The notes under the pieces were generated by a model. The model was not told where the DNA came from. It ran no database searches and saw nothing but the letters and a program-made list of their open reading frames with translations. A DNA stretch of 64,000 nucleotides from Symmetrospora coprosmae. Lineage: Eukaryota; Basidiomycota; Cystobasidiomycetes; Symmetrosporaceae. How positions within the stretch are numbered: the stretch's first letter is position 1; each line of letters opens with the position of its first letter. Shown here in pieces: positions 22,162-34,200 of the stretch. The stretch covers positions 1 through 64,000 of the forward strand of contig VUYT01000008.1 in NCBI GenBank assembly GCA_008802785.1, given 5' to 3'. A program made the translations under genes and the position numbers.

Positions 22162-22422
22162 GGATCGCAAGCAAGCAGTGGTAGATGCCGAGAATGAGTG
22201 GCAGTACTTGGATCTAGATGAGCAGTACTGTTGTCTGTACAAAGCTGCTTTTTGCGAAGAGAGGACAACAAGCGAGCGACTGCACTTATGATGCTACCGC
22301 GTGACCGAGATTAGCAACGACTTATGCCACGCTGCGAGCGAAAGCGCGCGCTCTTTGTTGAGCCAGCCAGCTGCAGAAGACAAGATTAGTATACGTGTCG
22401 CATGTATTGACGAGCGCCCGAC
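22162..22422. other. convergent intergenic region
   Basis: Gap between the convergent transcription-factor and Hook genes, holding both 3' ends. No other feature was seen. Confidence 0.4.
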
Positions 22423-25421
22423 CTACCTTGCTGGAGCCGACCTCGATGGAGCATGGCCGTTTTGCGCGACCTGTGCCCGCAGCCGATCCATACCGTTCTC
22501 TTGCCAGGCGGCAAGCATCAGCTTCTGCTCCTTCTGGTACTTCTGCTCCGTCTCGACTTGCAGCGTGCGCTGACGATCAACTTCGTCTTGCAGCGCCTGG
22601 ATCTGCGCCTTGTATGCCTGTTCAGCGGCTTCGAATGGATTCTTGTAGCCGTATCTCCTTGCGTCAGAGTTTTCCCTCGATGCCTCTTGAACGTAAGAGG
22701 ATCGACTCACATCCGACTGCATCGCGGCATGCTGATCCTTGAAGAGCTTGTCCTGTTGCCGAATGAAGTGCTTTGCCTTTTGAAATTTCTCCTTCACCGA
22801 CTCGAGCTCCTTCTGTCTCTCTGCCAGGTCGGCTCTGAGCCTTTCAAGCTCTGCCGCCGGATCCGAGCCCGTCAGACCCGCAGACGGTCCCGTCACTTGT
22901 GCCCGGCCTTGCTCCCGCTCGAGAAGACGCTCGCGCTGGGTCAGCCCATCGCTTTGCAGCGTGACCTTGTCCATGAGCAGCGTGTTGATCTGGCTGAGCT
23001 GCATCGTGGCCGTCTGGGACAAATTGGCCATTTCACGCTTGGTGACATCGAGCTCTGCCTCGAGCGCCGTCTTCTCCGTGGAGACGGAAGCCCGCAGCGC
23101 GTGCAGCACGTCCAATTGGTCTTTGTTGACGAGGGCAACTGAGATCGGGAAAGCATATCAGCACAACCCCGTTGACGTACCAACCGGGTCAACCACCTAC
23201 GATCCGACTTTGCGATGACGAGCTCCTTCTGCACAACCTGGAGCTTCTCCTCGGCTGCTATCTGAGCAGCTCGCGTCCGCTCGAAATCTTCGACCGTCTC
23301 GTTGAGGCGGATGCGAAGCGCCAGTGCGGCTTCGTCGCTATAGTTTCGAAGTCCAGCCACTTCAGACGTGGCCCACTCTGCGGAGTCCGCAGGGCATGCA
23401 CGCACCTATTGCTCGACTCCGACTTTCCGCTTCTGATCTCTTCCAGCTGGCTGCTTAGCACGAGTTTGGCGCGGTGCTCGGCGAGGTACTGCTCTTCGTA
23501 GCGCCCCTTCATCTTGCGTGCGTCCTCGAGCAGGTTCTCAAGGACCACAATTTTGGACGCATCGGCCTTGTTAGCCTGCGCGGCAGCCAGGTCGCGGCGT
23601 AACTTGCGGATCTGCAGCTTGAGCTCGGTCGTAGAGCGCCCAGTGAGCACGTCGTCAAGCTCGTTGGCCACACCGGACAGATTGTGCTCGTCATCGCTTG
23701 ACGTCTCCAATTCTTCGTTCTGTCCCGCGGCGCTCGCCGCACGACCACTGACGCCTTTCTGGCCTTTGGTCTGGCTGTCGAGTGTCCTTTGCGTACTGGC
23801 CTCGAGCTCACTGACGCGCTCCTCTAGCAGAGCAACTGTCTCTTTCTCGACTGTATAATCCTCCCCCATTCGAGCGAGCTTATCTCTCGTCTGACTAAGC
23901 TCATGCTGGACGTCCTCCTTGTCTTTCAGCAAATCGCCATTCTTCTTTTCGAGTCTAGCGATGGTGCCTTTGTAGTTCTCCATGAGATCCCTGAAGTGAC
24001 TGACGTCGGCGTACTGTTCCTCCAGCGCCGCATTCTTCTCCAGCAGAGAAAGATTCTCCTCCTCCAGGCTCTTGACCAAGCGCCGCGCCTCAGCCGACTC
24101 CTCCAGCTTCTTCTTGTACTTCTCCACAGCCGTCTCCATCTTCCGCAGCTTGTCGACCGCGTGCTTGTACTCGTCCACCTGGTCCGTCAGGCGGTCCGCC
24201 TGCTCGGCGCGCCCGCTGAGCTCCTCGACGCGCTTCGTGAGTTCTTCCTCGCGCCGCTCGTACTTGGTCACAGCAGCCTCCAAGTCAGCGATGAGCGTCT
24301 CTGTCCGCCCGAGCTCCTTCTGCAGGCGGTCGATCTCGCCGCGAAGTGTCTGCTCGGTGCGCTCGTCTGAAGATTCCTGAGCGGCCTGTGTCTGTCGCGC
24401 AGCCGCATCACCCTGGTGGCTGGCGACGAGATCCTCGTGTGTGTCGCGGAGGTCAGCAAGCTCCCGCTTCAGGGCATCATGCGACGTCTGCAGCGCTCGG
24501 TGTGAGGCTTGTAGGTCGGCGTATGTGGACAGGGAGTCGTCTGACGGCCGTGAGGAGAAGCTGGCTGACGCTAGGTCATTAGAAGGGTCAGGAGAGGAAA
24601 GCTTGCTGCGGACCTGTGGTGAAGGTGTGTTGAGTCAGTTGTACGTCTGCTGAGACTGTACTTCGACGTACGGTCTCGATGCAGAGCATGAGCTCCCGCT
24701 GCATCCATTGCGGAAGCGACTGTATCCGAGTCACCTCGGCCTCTTTCTTCGAAGGTGGAGAGTGGTATCTATCATCAGTACTATGCTGTGTGGGCCACCT
24801 TGCGATGATGCAGCCGCGCTCCCCGCTCGCTCACCGAGGGCGACATGACTGCCATTGCGAGGATCTGCGTGACGAGCTTGATGAGTTCATTTTCGCTGGA
24901 CTCGCAAGCGACGGCATCAAGGTCGATGGCAGGGAGGGCTCCAACGGTCAGGCGCAGTCTCTCCCTGAGTGCGAGAGTGGCAAAAGGCAGTACGTCTCAG
25001 TATCTCCAGTGAACAGCAGCTCGCGGAACGGCGGGAGACCTACCGGTAGTACTGCAGTATCGCTTCATATAGCTCTTTGAGAGACTCCAAGCGATCCTCG
25101 ACGTCCAAGAGAGTGTCGATTTCGTTCTCCGGGGTGAAATGTGTCGCGTCACTGCGCCAGCAGGCCCAAGCGCGTTGGCAGCCGGGCGACATGGAGGCGG
25201 CAACCGGCTCGACTGGCTATCATGCGGCTCACTCACACTGTCTGGCATATCCTCCATAGCTTGGCAGGGTCATACCACGCTCTGAGCGAGGTGTGGTCCT
25301 CTTGAGTGGGAGGCGGGACCTCATGCGGGTCTACGCTGCTGTTAAGCCATGCCAGGAATGCGGCTGCCTGTTGCGCATCTGGATCTGGACCAGGAAGCGA
25401 GCCAGAAGAAGGCGATGCCAT
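22423..25421 (-). CDS. HOK1: Hook-family dynein/kinesin-3 adaptor (Hok1-like)
   Basis: Hook proteins link early endosomes to dynein and kinesin-3; Hok1 is the known Ustilago member. Exons on the minus strand: 25421-25237, 25151-25044, 24964-24835, about 24719-24672, 24613-23406, 23337-23201 and 23138-22423, about 843 residues. The N-terminal Hook domain is shown by FLAWLNSSV and by LESLKELYEAILQYYR. A long coiled coil follows, rich in heptad Leu/Glu/Lys (EELTKRVEELSGRAEQ, LVKSLEEENLSLLEKNAALEEQY). The C-terminal cargo part has the typical RYGYKNPFEAAEQAYKAQIQAL and a final Ser/Pro tail. The junction near 24835-24719 is uncertain: the phase-correct acceptor drops a conserved-looking VTRIQ segment. 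The start Met is the first in frame and is followed at once by the Hook domain. Confidence 0.85.
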
Positions 25422-25695
25422 GTTCGATGCGCTTCGTTACAGTATTGCCCTCTTCCAGTAGTCTTGGGGGTTGCTTGACGACGTTGCTGCCGTAAAAGCG
25501 TGACTTCCAGGCGACGGACGCCTTTGCGATGGATCAATAGCAGCAGCAGCAGCAGCAGTAGCAGCAGCGGTGCATTCCGGCTTGGGACCCTTGCGAGCAC
25601 CGACGAGACTGTGGATTGACGCCCTGACGCTGCGCCTCTCCCTCTGAGCTGGTGCGGATCCAAGCCCGGGGAACAGCGGCTGGCCCTCGGGATGC
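25422..25695. promoter_or_regulatory. short divergent promoter HOK1 / GPI15
   Basis: The two start codons lie 274 bp apart on opposite strands, so both promoters must share this space. It contains a CAG repeat at 25541-25567. No TATA box stands out. Confidence 0.45.
25541..25567. repeat. CAG trinucleotide repeat
   Basis: Six CAG units followed by an imperfect pair, located in the spacer between divergent start codons and therefore probably in an untranslated leader or promoter. Confidence 0.75.
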
Positions 25696-26482
25696 ATGCC
25701 CGCCGCACAACGAGAAGCAGCAGCAGCAAGGGCAGCGGACATCTCGAGGAAGGCGCTGCACCATGATGTCTATGAGCACACCGTCGGGCGCCGCGCGGGG
25801 TGGCTGCCTCTGGCCTTCTGCCGGACTCCCGCGTTCGCCGTCTGGATAGCTGCAACGCTCGCAGCCAGGATCTGGGTGAGGCCAGGCGAGGGCAGCGCAG
25901 CGGCACCAAGCTCGCAAGCGTCGCGTTCTGATAAGAGTGGTCGCCGCTTCGACATCTTTTTCACAGCTCTTCCCGCAGACAGGCTTGGTTGCCTTTCTTG
26001 CGGCCCCGCTGCTCGTGCTCTTGCTCCTAGGCCGGCGGACAATCAGAAAGGGTGAGATGTTCCTCGCCCTGCTGTCGAGACTTCTCCTACATGCTGATAC
26101 GCTAATGTGCGCTGTCCAGAGTCCGTCCTGGCCATCAGGCACTTGGGGATCCAGCTCTCTTCGCAGCTCTGCCTGCGAGTCGCACGCATGGAGCTCCCCA
26201 TTTCGGGCCAAGCGACGACCTTCATTCCGCTTTCCATTATTCAGGATGTGCTCATCCTCGAAGGGATACACGGATGGTCCGTCATCTACTATCTTGCCGT
26301 GCTGCAGGACGACGGCGACAGCGGGCGGGTACACGTCGTCTTCAGGGTGCGTTCACACCACTCTCGCGCGTCTCCATGTTGGTGTCCGCTGACCTGCGCA
26401 CTGTGAAACGCAGAGTGCCCTGCCGCGTCTGGCGGTGCTTACGCCAGTCCGAAAAGGCATCAGGCAGATCTTGTACGCCTAG
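25696..26482 (+). CDS. GPI15: GPI-GlcNAc transferase subunit PIG-H / Gpi15
   Basis: Subunit of the ER enzyme that adds GlcNAc to phosphatidylinositol, the first step of GPI anchor synthesis. Four exons (25696-25875, 25967-26051, 26120-26346, 26414-26482) give 186 residues, the usual PIG-H size. The PIG-H domain is clear in exon 3: ESVLAIRHLGIQL, then FIPLSIIQDVLILEGI and VIYYLAVLQ, and it ends with PRLAVLTPVRKGIRQIL in exon 4. Two hydrophobic stretches precede it (LPLAFCRTPAFAVWIAATLAA and LVAFLAAPLLVLLLLG), matching the membrane hairpin of the family. The acceptor at 25966 has a good pyrimidine tract and is the one that keeps phase. The N-terminal Met is the least certain point. Confidence 0.85.
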
Positions 26483-26675
26483 TCGCTGCGGAAAAGGCGC
26501 CGACCGCCGGCATTCGGCGGACCAACGCTAATACTCGCAGACGCTGCCAATGTAACTATGCTACAACACCTTGCGATGCGATGCGTGCCGTCTACTCCCC
26601 TGCCTGAATCGTTACCACCCGCGTTACCACCTCTCCCTCGCCGCGCGCCTATCGCCGCGACCGTGCAAGCCGCGC
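26483..26675. other. convergent intergenic region
   Basis: Gap of 193 bp between the stops of GPI15 and the CaM kinase gene. It holds both 3' ends and nothing else I can support. Confidence 0.4.
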
Positions 26676-28229
26676 TCAATCGCTCTGGTGCTGGCTGAAG
26701 ACCTGTCGGACATTCTCCTCCTGGATCGCGTCCTGCTTGTCCTTCTCGACGTCCTTGATGAACTTGTGCTCCTCGGCCGTGAGGTGCTCGGTATTGTGCA
26801 GCTTTGCGCCCTGCCTCGCTGCATTGATGAAGCGAGTCGCAAAGGCCGCTTTGCGCCATGCCTGTGCGCGCAATAGTCGACGTGCATCGTCCAAGTCAGC
26901 CTCACGCTGGCATGTAGCGCATGCAGGCGTATCCCCTACCTTCTTTGCATCGAACTTGGCCTTGAGGCCCTTCGTAAGGAGGTCCTGCTCCTCTGCCCGC
27001 GGCTGCGTCGTGTCGCTCATCAGCCACGGGTGCTTGAGGCAGTCCTTGGCCGTCATGCGCTTGCTCGGGTCGACGACGAGGCACTTGTCGATGAAATCGC
27101 GCGCGGTGGGACTGATGGCTGACCAGTACTCTTCGGGCGAGTAGCTGTAGTTGGCAGAGCAGATGGCCTGGACCTCTTCGACTTGGCTGTGGTGAACCAG
27201 GTGGGTGCGGAACTCAGCTCATTGCGCCATATCGATGCATTGCGCAGGCGTCTGCACCCGTCACTCACGTGTCGCGATCAAAGGGCGTGTAGCCTGCGCA
27301 CAGGAAGTAGGCTATCACGCCGACAGCCCACACATCGACGGGTCGCCCATGCCCCGTCTTCCGGAAGACCTCTGGCGCCATGTAGCCTGTCGAACAGGAT
27401 GGATGCGATGAGCCCTGGCGTTGGAGGGCTTCTAGACAGAGGCGGAGCTGCGCGCACCTGGAGTACCGCACGTTGTCGTCAGGAGGTTCATGGTCGGCTC
27501 GTCGATCCTTCTCGAGAAGAAGAAGGCAAGCTCAGCGATCGGTGTACTGCTTTCCTGTGAGTCGAGAAGCACTCACACTCTGGAGAGGCCGAAGTCGGCG
27601 ATGAGGAGGTCCGCATCTTCCGCTCCGCTCCGGAAGAGCAGATTCTCTGGCTTGAGATCTATGTGTGCGTTCGTGGTCAGTGGGAGCGGCAGGCTCAATG
27701 CCAAAGGTCATCAGCACTTGACGCACCCCTGTGCACAATGCCCTGATCGTGGAGATAGTCGACGGCTGCCACAATGATGCGGACGAGATGGCACGCATCT
27801 CGCTCGTAGTACGAGCCCTTTGCGCAGATGCGGTCAAAGAGCTCTCCTCCCGTGCACAGATCGAGGACGAGGTAGAGGTTGTTTGTCGTCTCAAAGTAGT
27901 CGATGAGGGTGAGGACGTTTGGGTGTCCCTGCGAGATCTTCTTGAGCACGGCAATCTCGTTGCGCACCATCCCTTCGCGGCCCGTCATGAGGCGCTTCGA
28001 GATGACCTTGCACGCGTAGAACTTGCCCGTCTCGATGTGCACGCATTCTTTCACGACGGCGTACGTTCCCTGTCCGAGGGTGCGCCCTGTCTGTAGCGAC
28101 GAGGCGGAGTCGCGCGTACGAAACAGGGCACGGCACGGCTGTCAGCGAGCGCCCGGGCATCCTGCGGCGGGAGCGCAAGAGACATCTCACCTTGTACGCG
28201 CACGGCACGTATGCTGCAGGCTTGCTCAT
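26676..28229 (-). CDS. CMK1: Calcium/calmodulin-dependent protein kinase, CaMK1 type
   Basis: Ser/Thr kinase activated by Ca2+/calmodulin. Seven exons (28229-28191, 28090-27727, 27658-27577, 27510-27458, 27386-27269, 27186-26940, 26861-26676) give 362 residues, normal for fungal CaMK. All catalytic motifs are present: glycine loop [13 protein letters not shown]-type Lys in [26 protein letters not shown], and CGTPGYMAPEV, with Thr in the activation loop as in kinases switched on by CaMKK. The C-lobe has [19 protein letters not shown] and [10 protein letters not shown]. The regulatory tail has a basic amphipathic stretch [17 protein letters not shown] that fits a calmodulin-binding helix. The last intron, 78 bp, is stop-free and sits directly before this helix. 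Confidence 0.93.
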
Positions 28230-29053
28230 GCTGCCGCGGTGCTTCGCGTTCTCCGAGTGAGGTTGCTGGTCAGCAGGTGCACCGCTTGCCCTTGCTTGCG
28301 GTTCGTCTCTACGGCACAGCTACCGTGGCTGGCTGATGAGACACAGGGAGACTATTGCGGCGATGTATGCCTTCCTTCTACGCGCTCTCTCTCTCTCTAT
28401 GCCAGGTTGCTGCTCAGTGTTGTATGTGTTAACCCGTCCTTCTCGTTGTGGATCAGTGCAGCAGAGAAGTGACTTGCTGGTCGCCTCCACCCTACGTTGG
28501 TTGCACAGCGCTATACCGGTACCGTATACTCTCCAACATGGCAAAGGGGATATGTACATAGAGCAGCAGCATCAACTACCACTGCACGCCAGCATTATTA
28601 CTGCATCGCGGTGCACGAAGCATGCTGTCTATACATCCTCGCCAGTCGGGGAGCTGACCAGCAGCGGAGGACCTGCCTGCTCGACGCGTGCGGCATGCCG
28701 TCGCACAGACAGAAGACATGCCTCTGACACACAGCCCTGATCTCCATCATGTCATCCTGCTTGGCCTGCCGAATCCGAGGCATGCAGGCACGCTTCGGTG
28801 TTGGGCCATATGGCAGCATTCCAGGCGGCATTACGTGAAAAACCCCACAGGACAGCTGGACCCACAGACGAAGCGGGCCTGGTCATGAAAACAGACGGAT
28901 TCCTCCGTGTCCCCCCTCTCCCTCTGACCGCGTTCTCCTTTCTCGCTGCTGCTCACCTCTCTGCTCTTCCCGTCCTCTCCCATAACCAGACTAAGTCCTT
29001 CCCACATTCCCTCCCCTCACATGCTCTTCTTGCAGCACAAGCAAGGCTACGCA
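28230..29053. other. divergent intergenic region
   Basis: About 820 bp between the CaM kinase start and the start of the secreted Cys-rich gene. It should hold both promoters. A pyrimidine-rich tract lies at about 28915-28990, just upstream of the plus-strand gene. No gene or RNA is supported. Confidence 0.4.
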
Positions 29054-30974
29054 ATGGTGTCAGCGACGGTGCTCAGCGTAGCGCTCGCAGTCTTCACCAC
29101 GCTCACAACCTCCGTCCACGCTGCACAAGGTCACGGTCTCAGCTCTTTCGAGAGACAAGCCCGCTCGATTGGCCGCCTCCCTACCGCTGTTGGCGCTCAC
29201 CGCCTCGGTCGTCGCCAGAATGGCGGAGCTAGCTCCATTCCTTGCTCTTCTGGCGTATTCGACCCTGACAGGGCCGACACCTGCTGCAGGATTGCCCAGG
29301 TATACAGCCCGACCGGCGACGCTTCGGACAATGCATGCTGTAGGTGCATGGCTCATGTGCAAGCTCTCAGACCTGGCTTGACACTGCCAACCCCCAGGCC
29401 CACTGGACAAAGCTGTCACCACACCCGAATTTGGGGAAGGGCAGGCCTGCTGCGAGCCTAATGAGCAAAGCGGGCCCAACGCACAATGCTGCGGCTTCAC
29501 CGGAGAGGGACAGGCAATCGAGGCGACTTGCGATGGGTACGTCCTGCCACCACTGTCCCGGACTCAGCAGCACCAACTGATTGAGGCCACTCTCATGACA
29601 CGACACAGATGCTGCACGGCCGATCGACCAAATTCTGTCTTTAGGATTTCCGACGCCCCGGACCAGCTGTGCTGTAGCAACGAGCAGTATCTCGAAGAGA
29701 CGGTCGAGTGCTGTCTGGGTGGCGTCAGTCGCGGAACGACGCCCGAGTCGTACGCATGCTGCTCTTCGACCGAGGAGCCTCACGTCTCGGCCTCTGGCGA
29801 GGCACTCTGCTGCGCAACCGGGACGTACGATGAAGTCACTCAAACCTGGTGAGTCCTTCTGATGACTAGACTTCAAGTAGGTTGTGCTTGCGTGCTGAAT
29901 GGTATGCGCTCTTGGCATGCAGTGGGGACGGACAACTCGGTGCACGCTGCGCAAGCAATGCCGACTGCTTCGTGGAGGGGCAGAGCTGTGCTCTGTCAGA
30001 CGACCCCGCTCTTCAACGGTGCCGAGTCAACGACGGCAATACCTGCTCCGCGGACACGGACTGCAGCCCCTCCTCCACGTGTGAAGCCACCTTCAGCGAA
30101 ACCTCCTATGCAGGCAGTGTTTGCCGCGCTTCGGGAACAGGCGCTGCCCCGGACACCCTGCGCGGACGGTGTGGCTCAGACCCTGCAACAGTCTGTGACC
30201 AAGTCGCCGGCGGGGGTACCTGCGTTAACACCGGTTCGACAACTTATTGTGCGGCCAACACTGGCGCCAGCTGCGACACTTCAGCCGACTGTGCCGACGG
30301 TGAGCTCCAACGTCCAACTAAGCTTTGGAATGCGTGCTGATGCAGGTAGACATATTTGTACACAGGTGTATGCAGCGCACCTGAGAATGGGGTGTGCCAG
30401 CCGCCCGTGACGCGACGTTCGGTGCAGAAGATCAGGCGTAGGAGCATCTGGGATGTGCCGGTAGACTTCGTCAAGCGCGATGGCGAGCGCCGCCACCTCC
30501 TGGACCGAGCTGAAGCAGCCGAGCTCATTCTCAACCACGGAGTCTTCATGAATGGCACCGTCATGATGCGCGATCCCAAATTCATGGTCAAGCGATCCCG
30601 CTACTCTGCCATGTTTGACGCGTCAGTGCGCCGCCTCACCAGCTGGGCGCCGGAGATCACCGTGGATCAGACTATGAAGGTGGGGCATGCTTTCCATCGC
30701 CTCGTGTGGCTTAGCTGATCGTGGCTTTCCGTCCACACGACAGCTGCTTCGCCATGAATCTGGCCAGCTCGCACTGTCGGATAACTTCAAGATTAACAGC
30801 AGCGACGCTCCATTCATCGTCGACACTCTCCTCGCCTCTCCCAGCTTCCGGGACTTTGACTTCCGCTTCGTGACGATCGATAGAGAGGTTCTCGAGCTCC
30901 TGCAACGGCGAATGCGCGCAGAAGGCGGCATCAAGAGGAGATACGCCGCCGCGGTCGATGGTAGGGAGCTTTAG
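29054..30974 (+). CDS. Secreted Cys-rich protein with Cys-free C-terminal domain
   Basis: I do not recognise the whole protein. Six exons (29054-29339, 29398-29536, 29609-29848, 29923-30299, 30366-30679, 30744-30974) give 528 residues. The N-terminus is a signal peptide (MVSATVLSVALAVFTTLTTSVHA); an in-frame ATG at 29021 is an alternative start. A GRR dibasic site near residue 55 could be a Kex2 cut. Residues ~70-210 carry nine CC pairs. Next come three similar C-x5-DC-x6-C-like modules (CASNADCFVEGQSC, CSADTDCSPSSTC, CDTSADC). After a basic KIRRRS site the last ~165 residues lack Cys entirely and are charged and helical-looking (LLDRAEAAELILNHGV, FRFVTIDREVLELLQRRM). It is probably exported to the wall or medium; the role is unknown. 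The C-terminal part could instead be a fused unrelated domain. Confidence 0.65.
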
Positions 30975-31266
30975 GCCAGGTCCGAAGGTTTTGGAAGGGA
31001 GCGTAAAACGCGCGTTTATCGTTTGCTTTTCTAGACGACACCGTCACGGTGCCTCCGTTTCTCCAGCTTCATACTGCGTTTTCTTCATTCGTAAAACTAT
31101 CTCATGCACAAGTCGATTCGATACCCGGGGATGAGCGCCATGTACTGCAACAACGACAGTACTACGGTGAAGAGAAGAGAGGGCGTGGGTGCAGAGCAGT
31201 CTGTACGACAACAAAAGCCGGAGCGAGAGAAAGGGGGGTAGGGGTCAGGGGTCCTACAGGTACATA
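30975..31266. other. convergent intergenic region
   Basis: About 290 bp between the stops of the secreted protein gene and the Rim15-like gene. It should hold both 3' ends; nothing else was seen. Confidence 0.4.
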
Positions 31267-34200
31267 TCATCGTCGGTGGTCGACGGCCGTTTGCGGTGGC
31301 GAGAGGGTCGTCTGCACCACACCAGCCTTTCCGCCCGCGGAACCAGCGGGCTGAATGCCCGCTTTGGTCTTAGCCACGAAGCCAAGCTTTGTAAGAGTAT
31401 TGAGCACGTCCGCCTTGCTGACGGGCTTGGTCAGGACTGCATTGAAGACGGTCCCTTCCTCAGTGATGTGGGTCCGGTCGTGAACGGCGTACGACGTCAC
31501 TGCAACGATGGGAGTGTTCTGATTTGCATTGTTGGTAGACTTGATCATTCGCGCAGCATTTTCGCCGTCCACTGTGAAAGGAAACCGCAACCATATCAGT
31601 CCGCCGCCCGCCGCTGCGAAGTCGCACCGACTCACAGATCGGCATGAGCATGTCCATGAAGATGACGTCGAATGTAATCTCGCCCATCGAGCACCGGATG
31701 GCTTCCTCGCCGTTGTGCACGACGACGCAGAGACAGCCCAATCGCACGAGGATGGTCTCCAATATCTTGCTCGAGATCGGGTCTGAAGAGGGGAGGAAGG
31801 TCAGCTGTGACCCCATGGACACCCGAAGGCAGCACTTACTGTCTTCGGCGATGAGGCAGTCTACAGTCTTTTCGGATGGCATGCCGGCCGGCAAGCTTGG
31901 CAATTTGGGCGACGCCTTCTTCTCGACATCGGATCCCTCAAGCTGCTGTGGCAGAGGCACTTTGGAGGAGCTCGGTGACGAAACGGAGGATGCCGGGGTG
32001 TGCTCAGAGTAGCCAGACGTCTGCCTTCGCTGGTGCCACGCATCTCCTGGCATGTTGCGGCGGTCGTTCGTGCTGAATGAAGCACGCCGCAATCGCCCTG
32101 GCATGGAGTTGCGCCGAGAGGCCTGATCAACATCGTCTTCCAAGTTGAGGGGCGGCTTGAGCTTCTGAACGATATGCTGATCCGAAGGACGGCGGCGATG
32201 TCCCGATGACGGCTGACCGAAGGGCGTGTTCGGTAGACTCGGCACAGATACGCTCGACGAGGTGGTCGAATTGGAAGGAGAAGGCGGTCCGCCCTTGAGA
32301 TTGACGAGCGTGTCAGCACCCCGCGCCCCACGCACAGCAAGACTTTGCAACGGTTTATGACACACCTTCCCGAACCCGCCTCCACTGGATGAACGCATCG
32401 GACGACCCATATTGCTATGACGACGTTGATGCGGCTGAGCAGGCGCATCAGAGGCAGACGGCAATAGTGCATCACTCCGCAGCTTGCGGATGACATCGTC
32501 GTTGAGCGATTTCAGCACATGGAGATTCTTGAAGTCGAAAGCGCCAAAGTCTTGAGGTACCGTCTCGTTCCTGCTTCTGTGCGACGATTGGTGAGAAATG
32601 TCCGCCGACTCTGCTGCGTCGGCCTCAAGGCGAGACTGGCCAAACTGCAATCGCTCGGGCGTATCGGATATGGCCGGGTCGTCTTCGAAAACTTGGCTGT
32701 CCGCTCCTCGAGCGTCGAAGTAGTCGGTCGACTCGGGGTCATTCACCTGAGGTACAAAGTTGGCTTCGGTAGTCCGGACATTCGCCCAGTCGATGTCGGC
32801 CAGGAACGGGTGGCGCTTGACCTCTTCGGCTCCTTTGGCGCCCAGACGCTGTGCGTGGTCAAAGCAGAGGAGCCGATCGATGAAGTCTCGGGCCTCCGGA
32901 GACATGTCGTACTCGTCCTCGTACCAGTTGATGCGTCGGGACAGGATATTGTCGAAAACCTGCTCAGGCGTCGAGGCGTGAAACGGCGGGATGGATGTGA
33001 TAAACTCATGGCAGATGACGCCCAGCGACCACTGCAAAACATCGAAGTGAGCGACACTCGCCTCCCGAAAGCAATTTCAAGCGTGCTCACCCAATCAACG
33101 CCCTCTCCGACCCCGACACCAAGGATACTCTCCGGAGCTACATACTGTCGGGGAGGTCTGATCAGCAACAAGCAAGCTGGAACACTTCAGCCGAAGACAG
33201 CTTACGTCAACTGTGCCGACGAATCGATGTGTTTCAGAATTCTTGCCTGGAGAAGCCGTTGGCGCTTGTAAGCGGCTGGCACTCGAATCGATAGATATGC
33301 CTGTCGAAGGGACTCGAGACGAGCGCTTCTGTCGTTCTGCTACGCTCTCTGAGCCACTCGACTCGCTCATCGCGTCCGCGTCTTCCAGGAAGAGCGAATT
33401 GAAGTAGGACGCGCGGGGTTGGGAGTCGGGTGTTGACTGACCAGAACCGCCTCCGGTCGTAGATCGCGAGACCGCAGGCTTCAGTCGCTTGCCGAGGTGT
33501 GAAGTGGACCGATTGATGGTTCTTGCTTGACGACCCAGCAGACCGAAGCGAGAGAGCCCAAAGTCGGTCACTGGTATCCAAGAGCGGGGGGGGGGGGCGA
33601 TAGGTTGTCAACACATAAGTAACCTAAGACGTCTCGAGGGTCTCACCCAACTTACGGCGAAGGTGACCCCGACTATCGATCAGAAGGTTGTCTGGCTTGA
33701 GATCACGGTGGACAATGCCTCTTGCGTGCAAATATTCCAGACCTAGGACGATTTCGGCAATGTATGCCTTTGTCCATGCTTCATCAAGACTCCCCATGAC
33801 TTTGATCAAGGCTGCACAATCTCCGCCGTTCAGGTACTCCATCACGAGGTACTGTGTCGGCAGATTGATTAAAGTCAGCTACTGTGGCACACGGAAGAGT
33901 GTCTCCGGCCTCAACACGCACCAAGTAGTCCTTGCTCTGGAACGTCCAGAACAGTTTGACGGCAAAGTCAGAGTCCGACTGGGTCATGAGAATCTTCCGC
34001 TCGGCCTTGACATTCGTGACCTGGTTCTTGGCGATCATGTCTGCTTTCTTGAGTACCTTGATGGCGTAGTAGTCACCGGTCGTGCGCTTCTTGGCAAGAT
34101 ACACAGAGCCGAAGGCACCTTTGCTAATGGGCTTGATGATGTCAAAGTCCTTGATACTAGACGCTTTGCCTGCTTTCGAAGGCCCGCCAGATGACATCCT

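Noticed and set aside
25331-26334. Long minus-strand frames opposite GPI15
   Set aside because: Leu/Arg runs come from the CAG repeat and antisense of GPI15, whose four exons match PIG-H well.
18569-30974. Possible biosynthetic or effector gene cluster around the Zn2Cys6 factor
   Set aside because: The neighbours are a Hook adaptor, PIG-H and a CaM kinase, all conserved housekeeping genes; there is no biosynthetic core enzyme.
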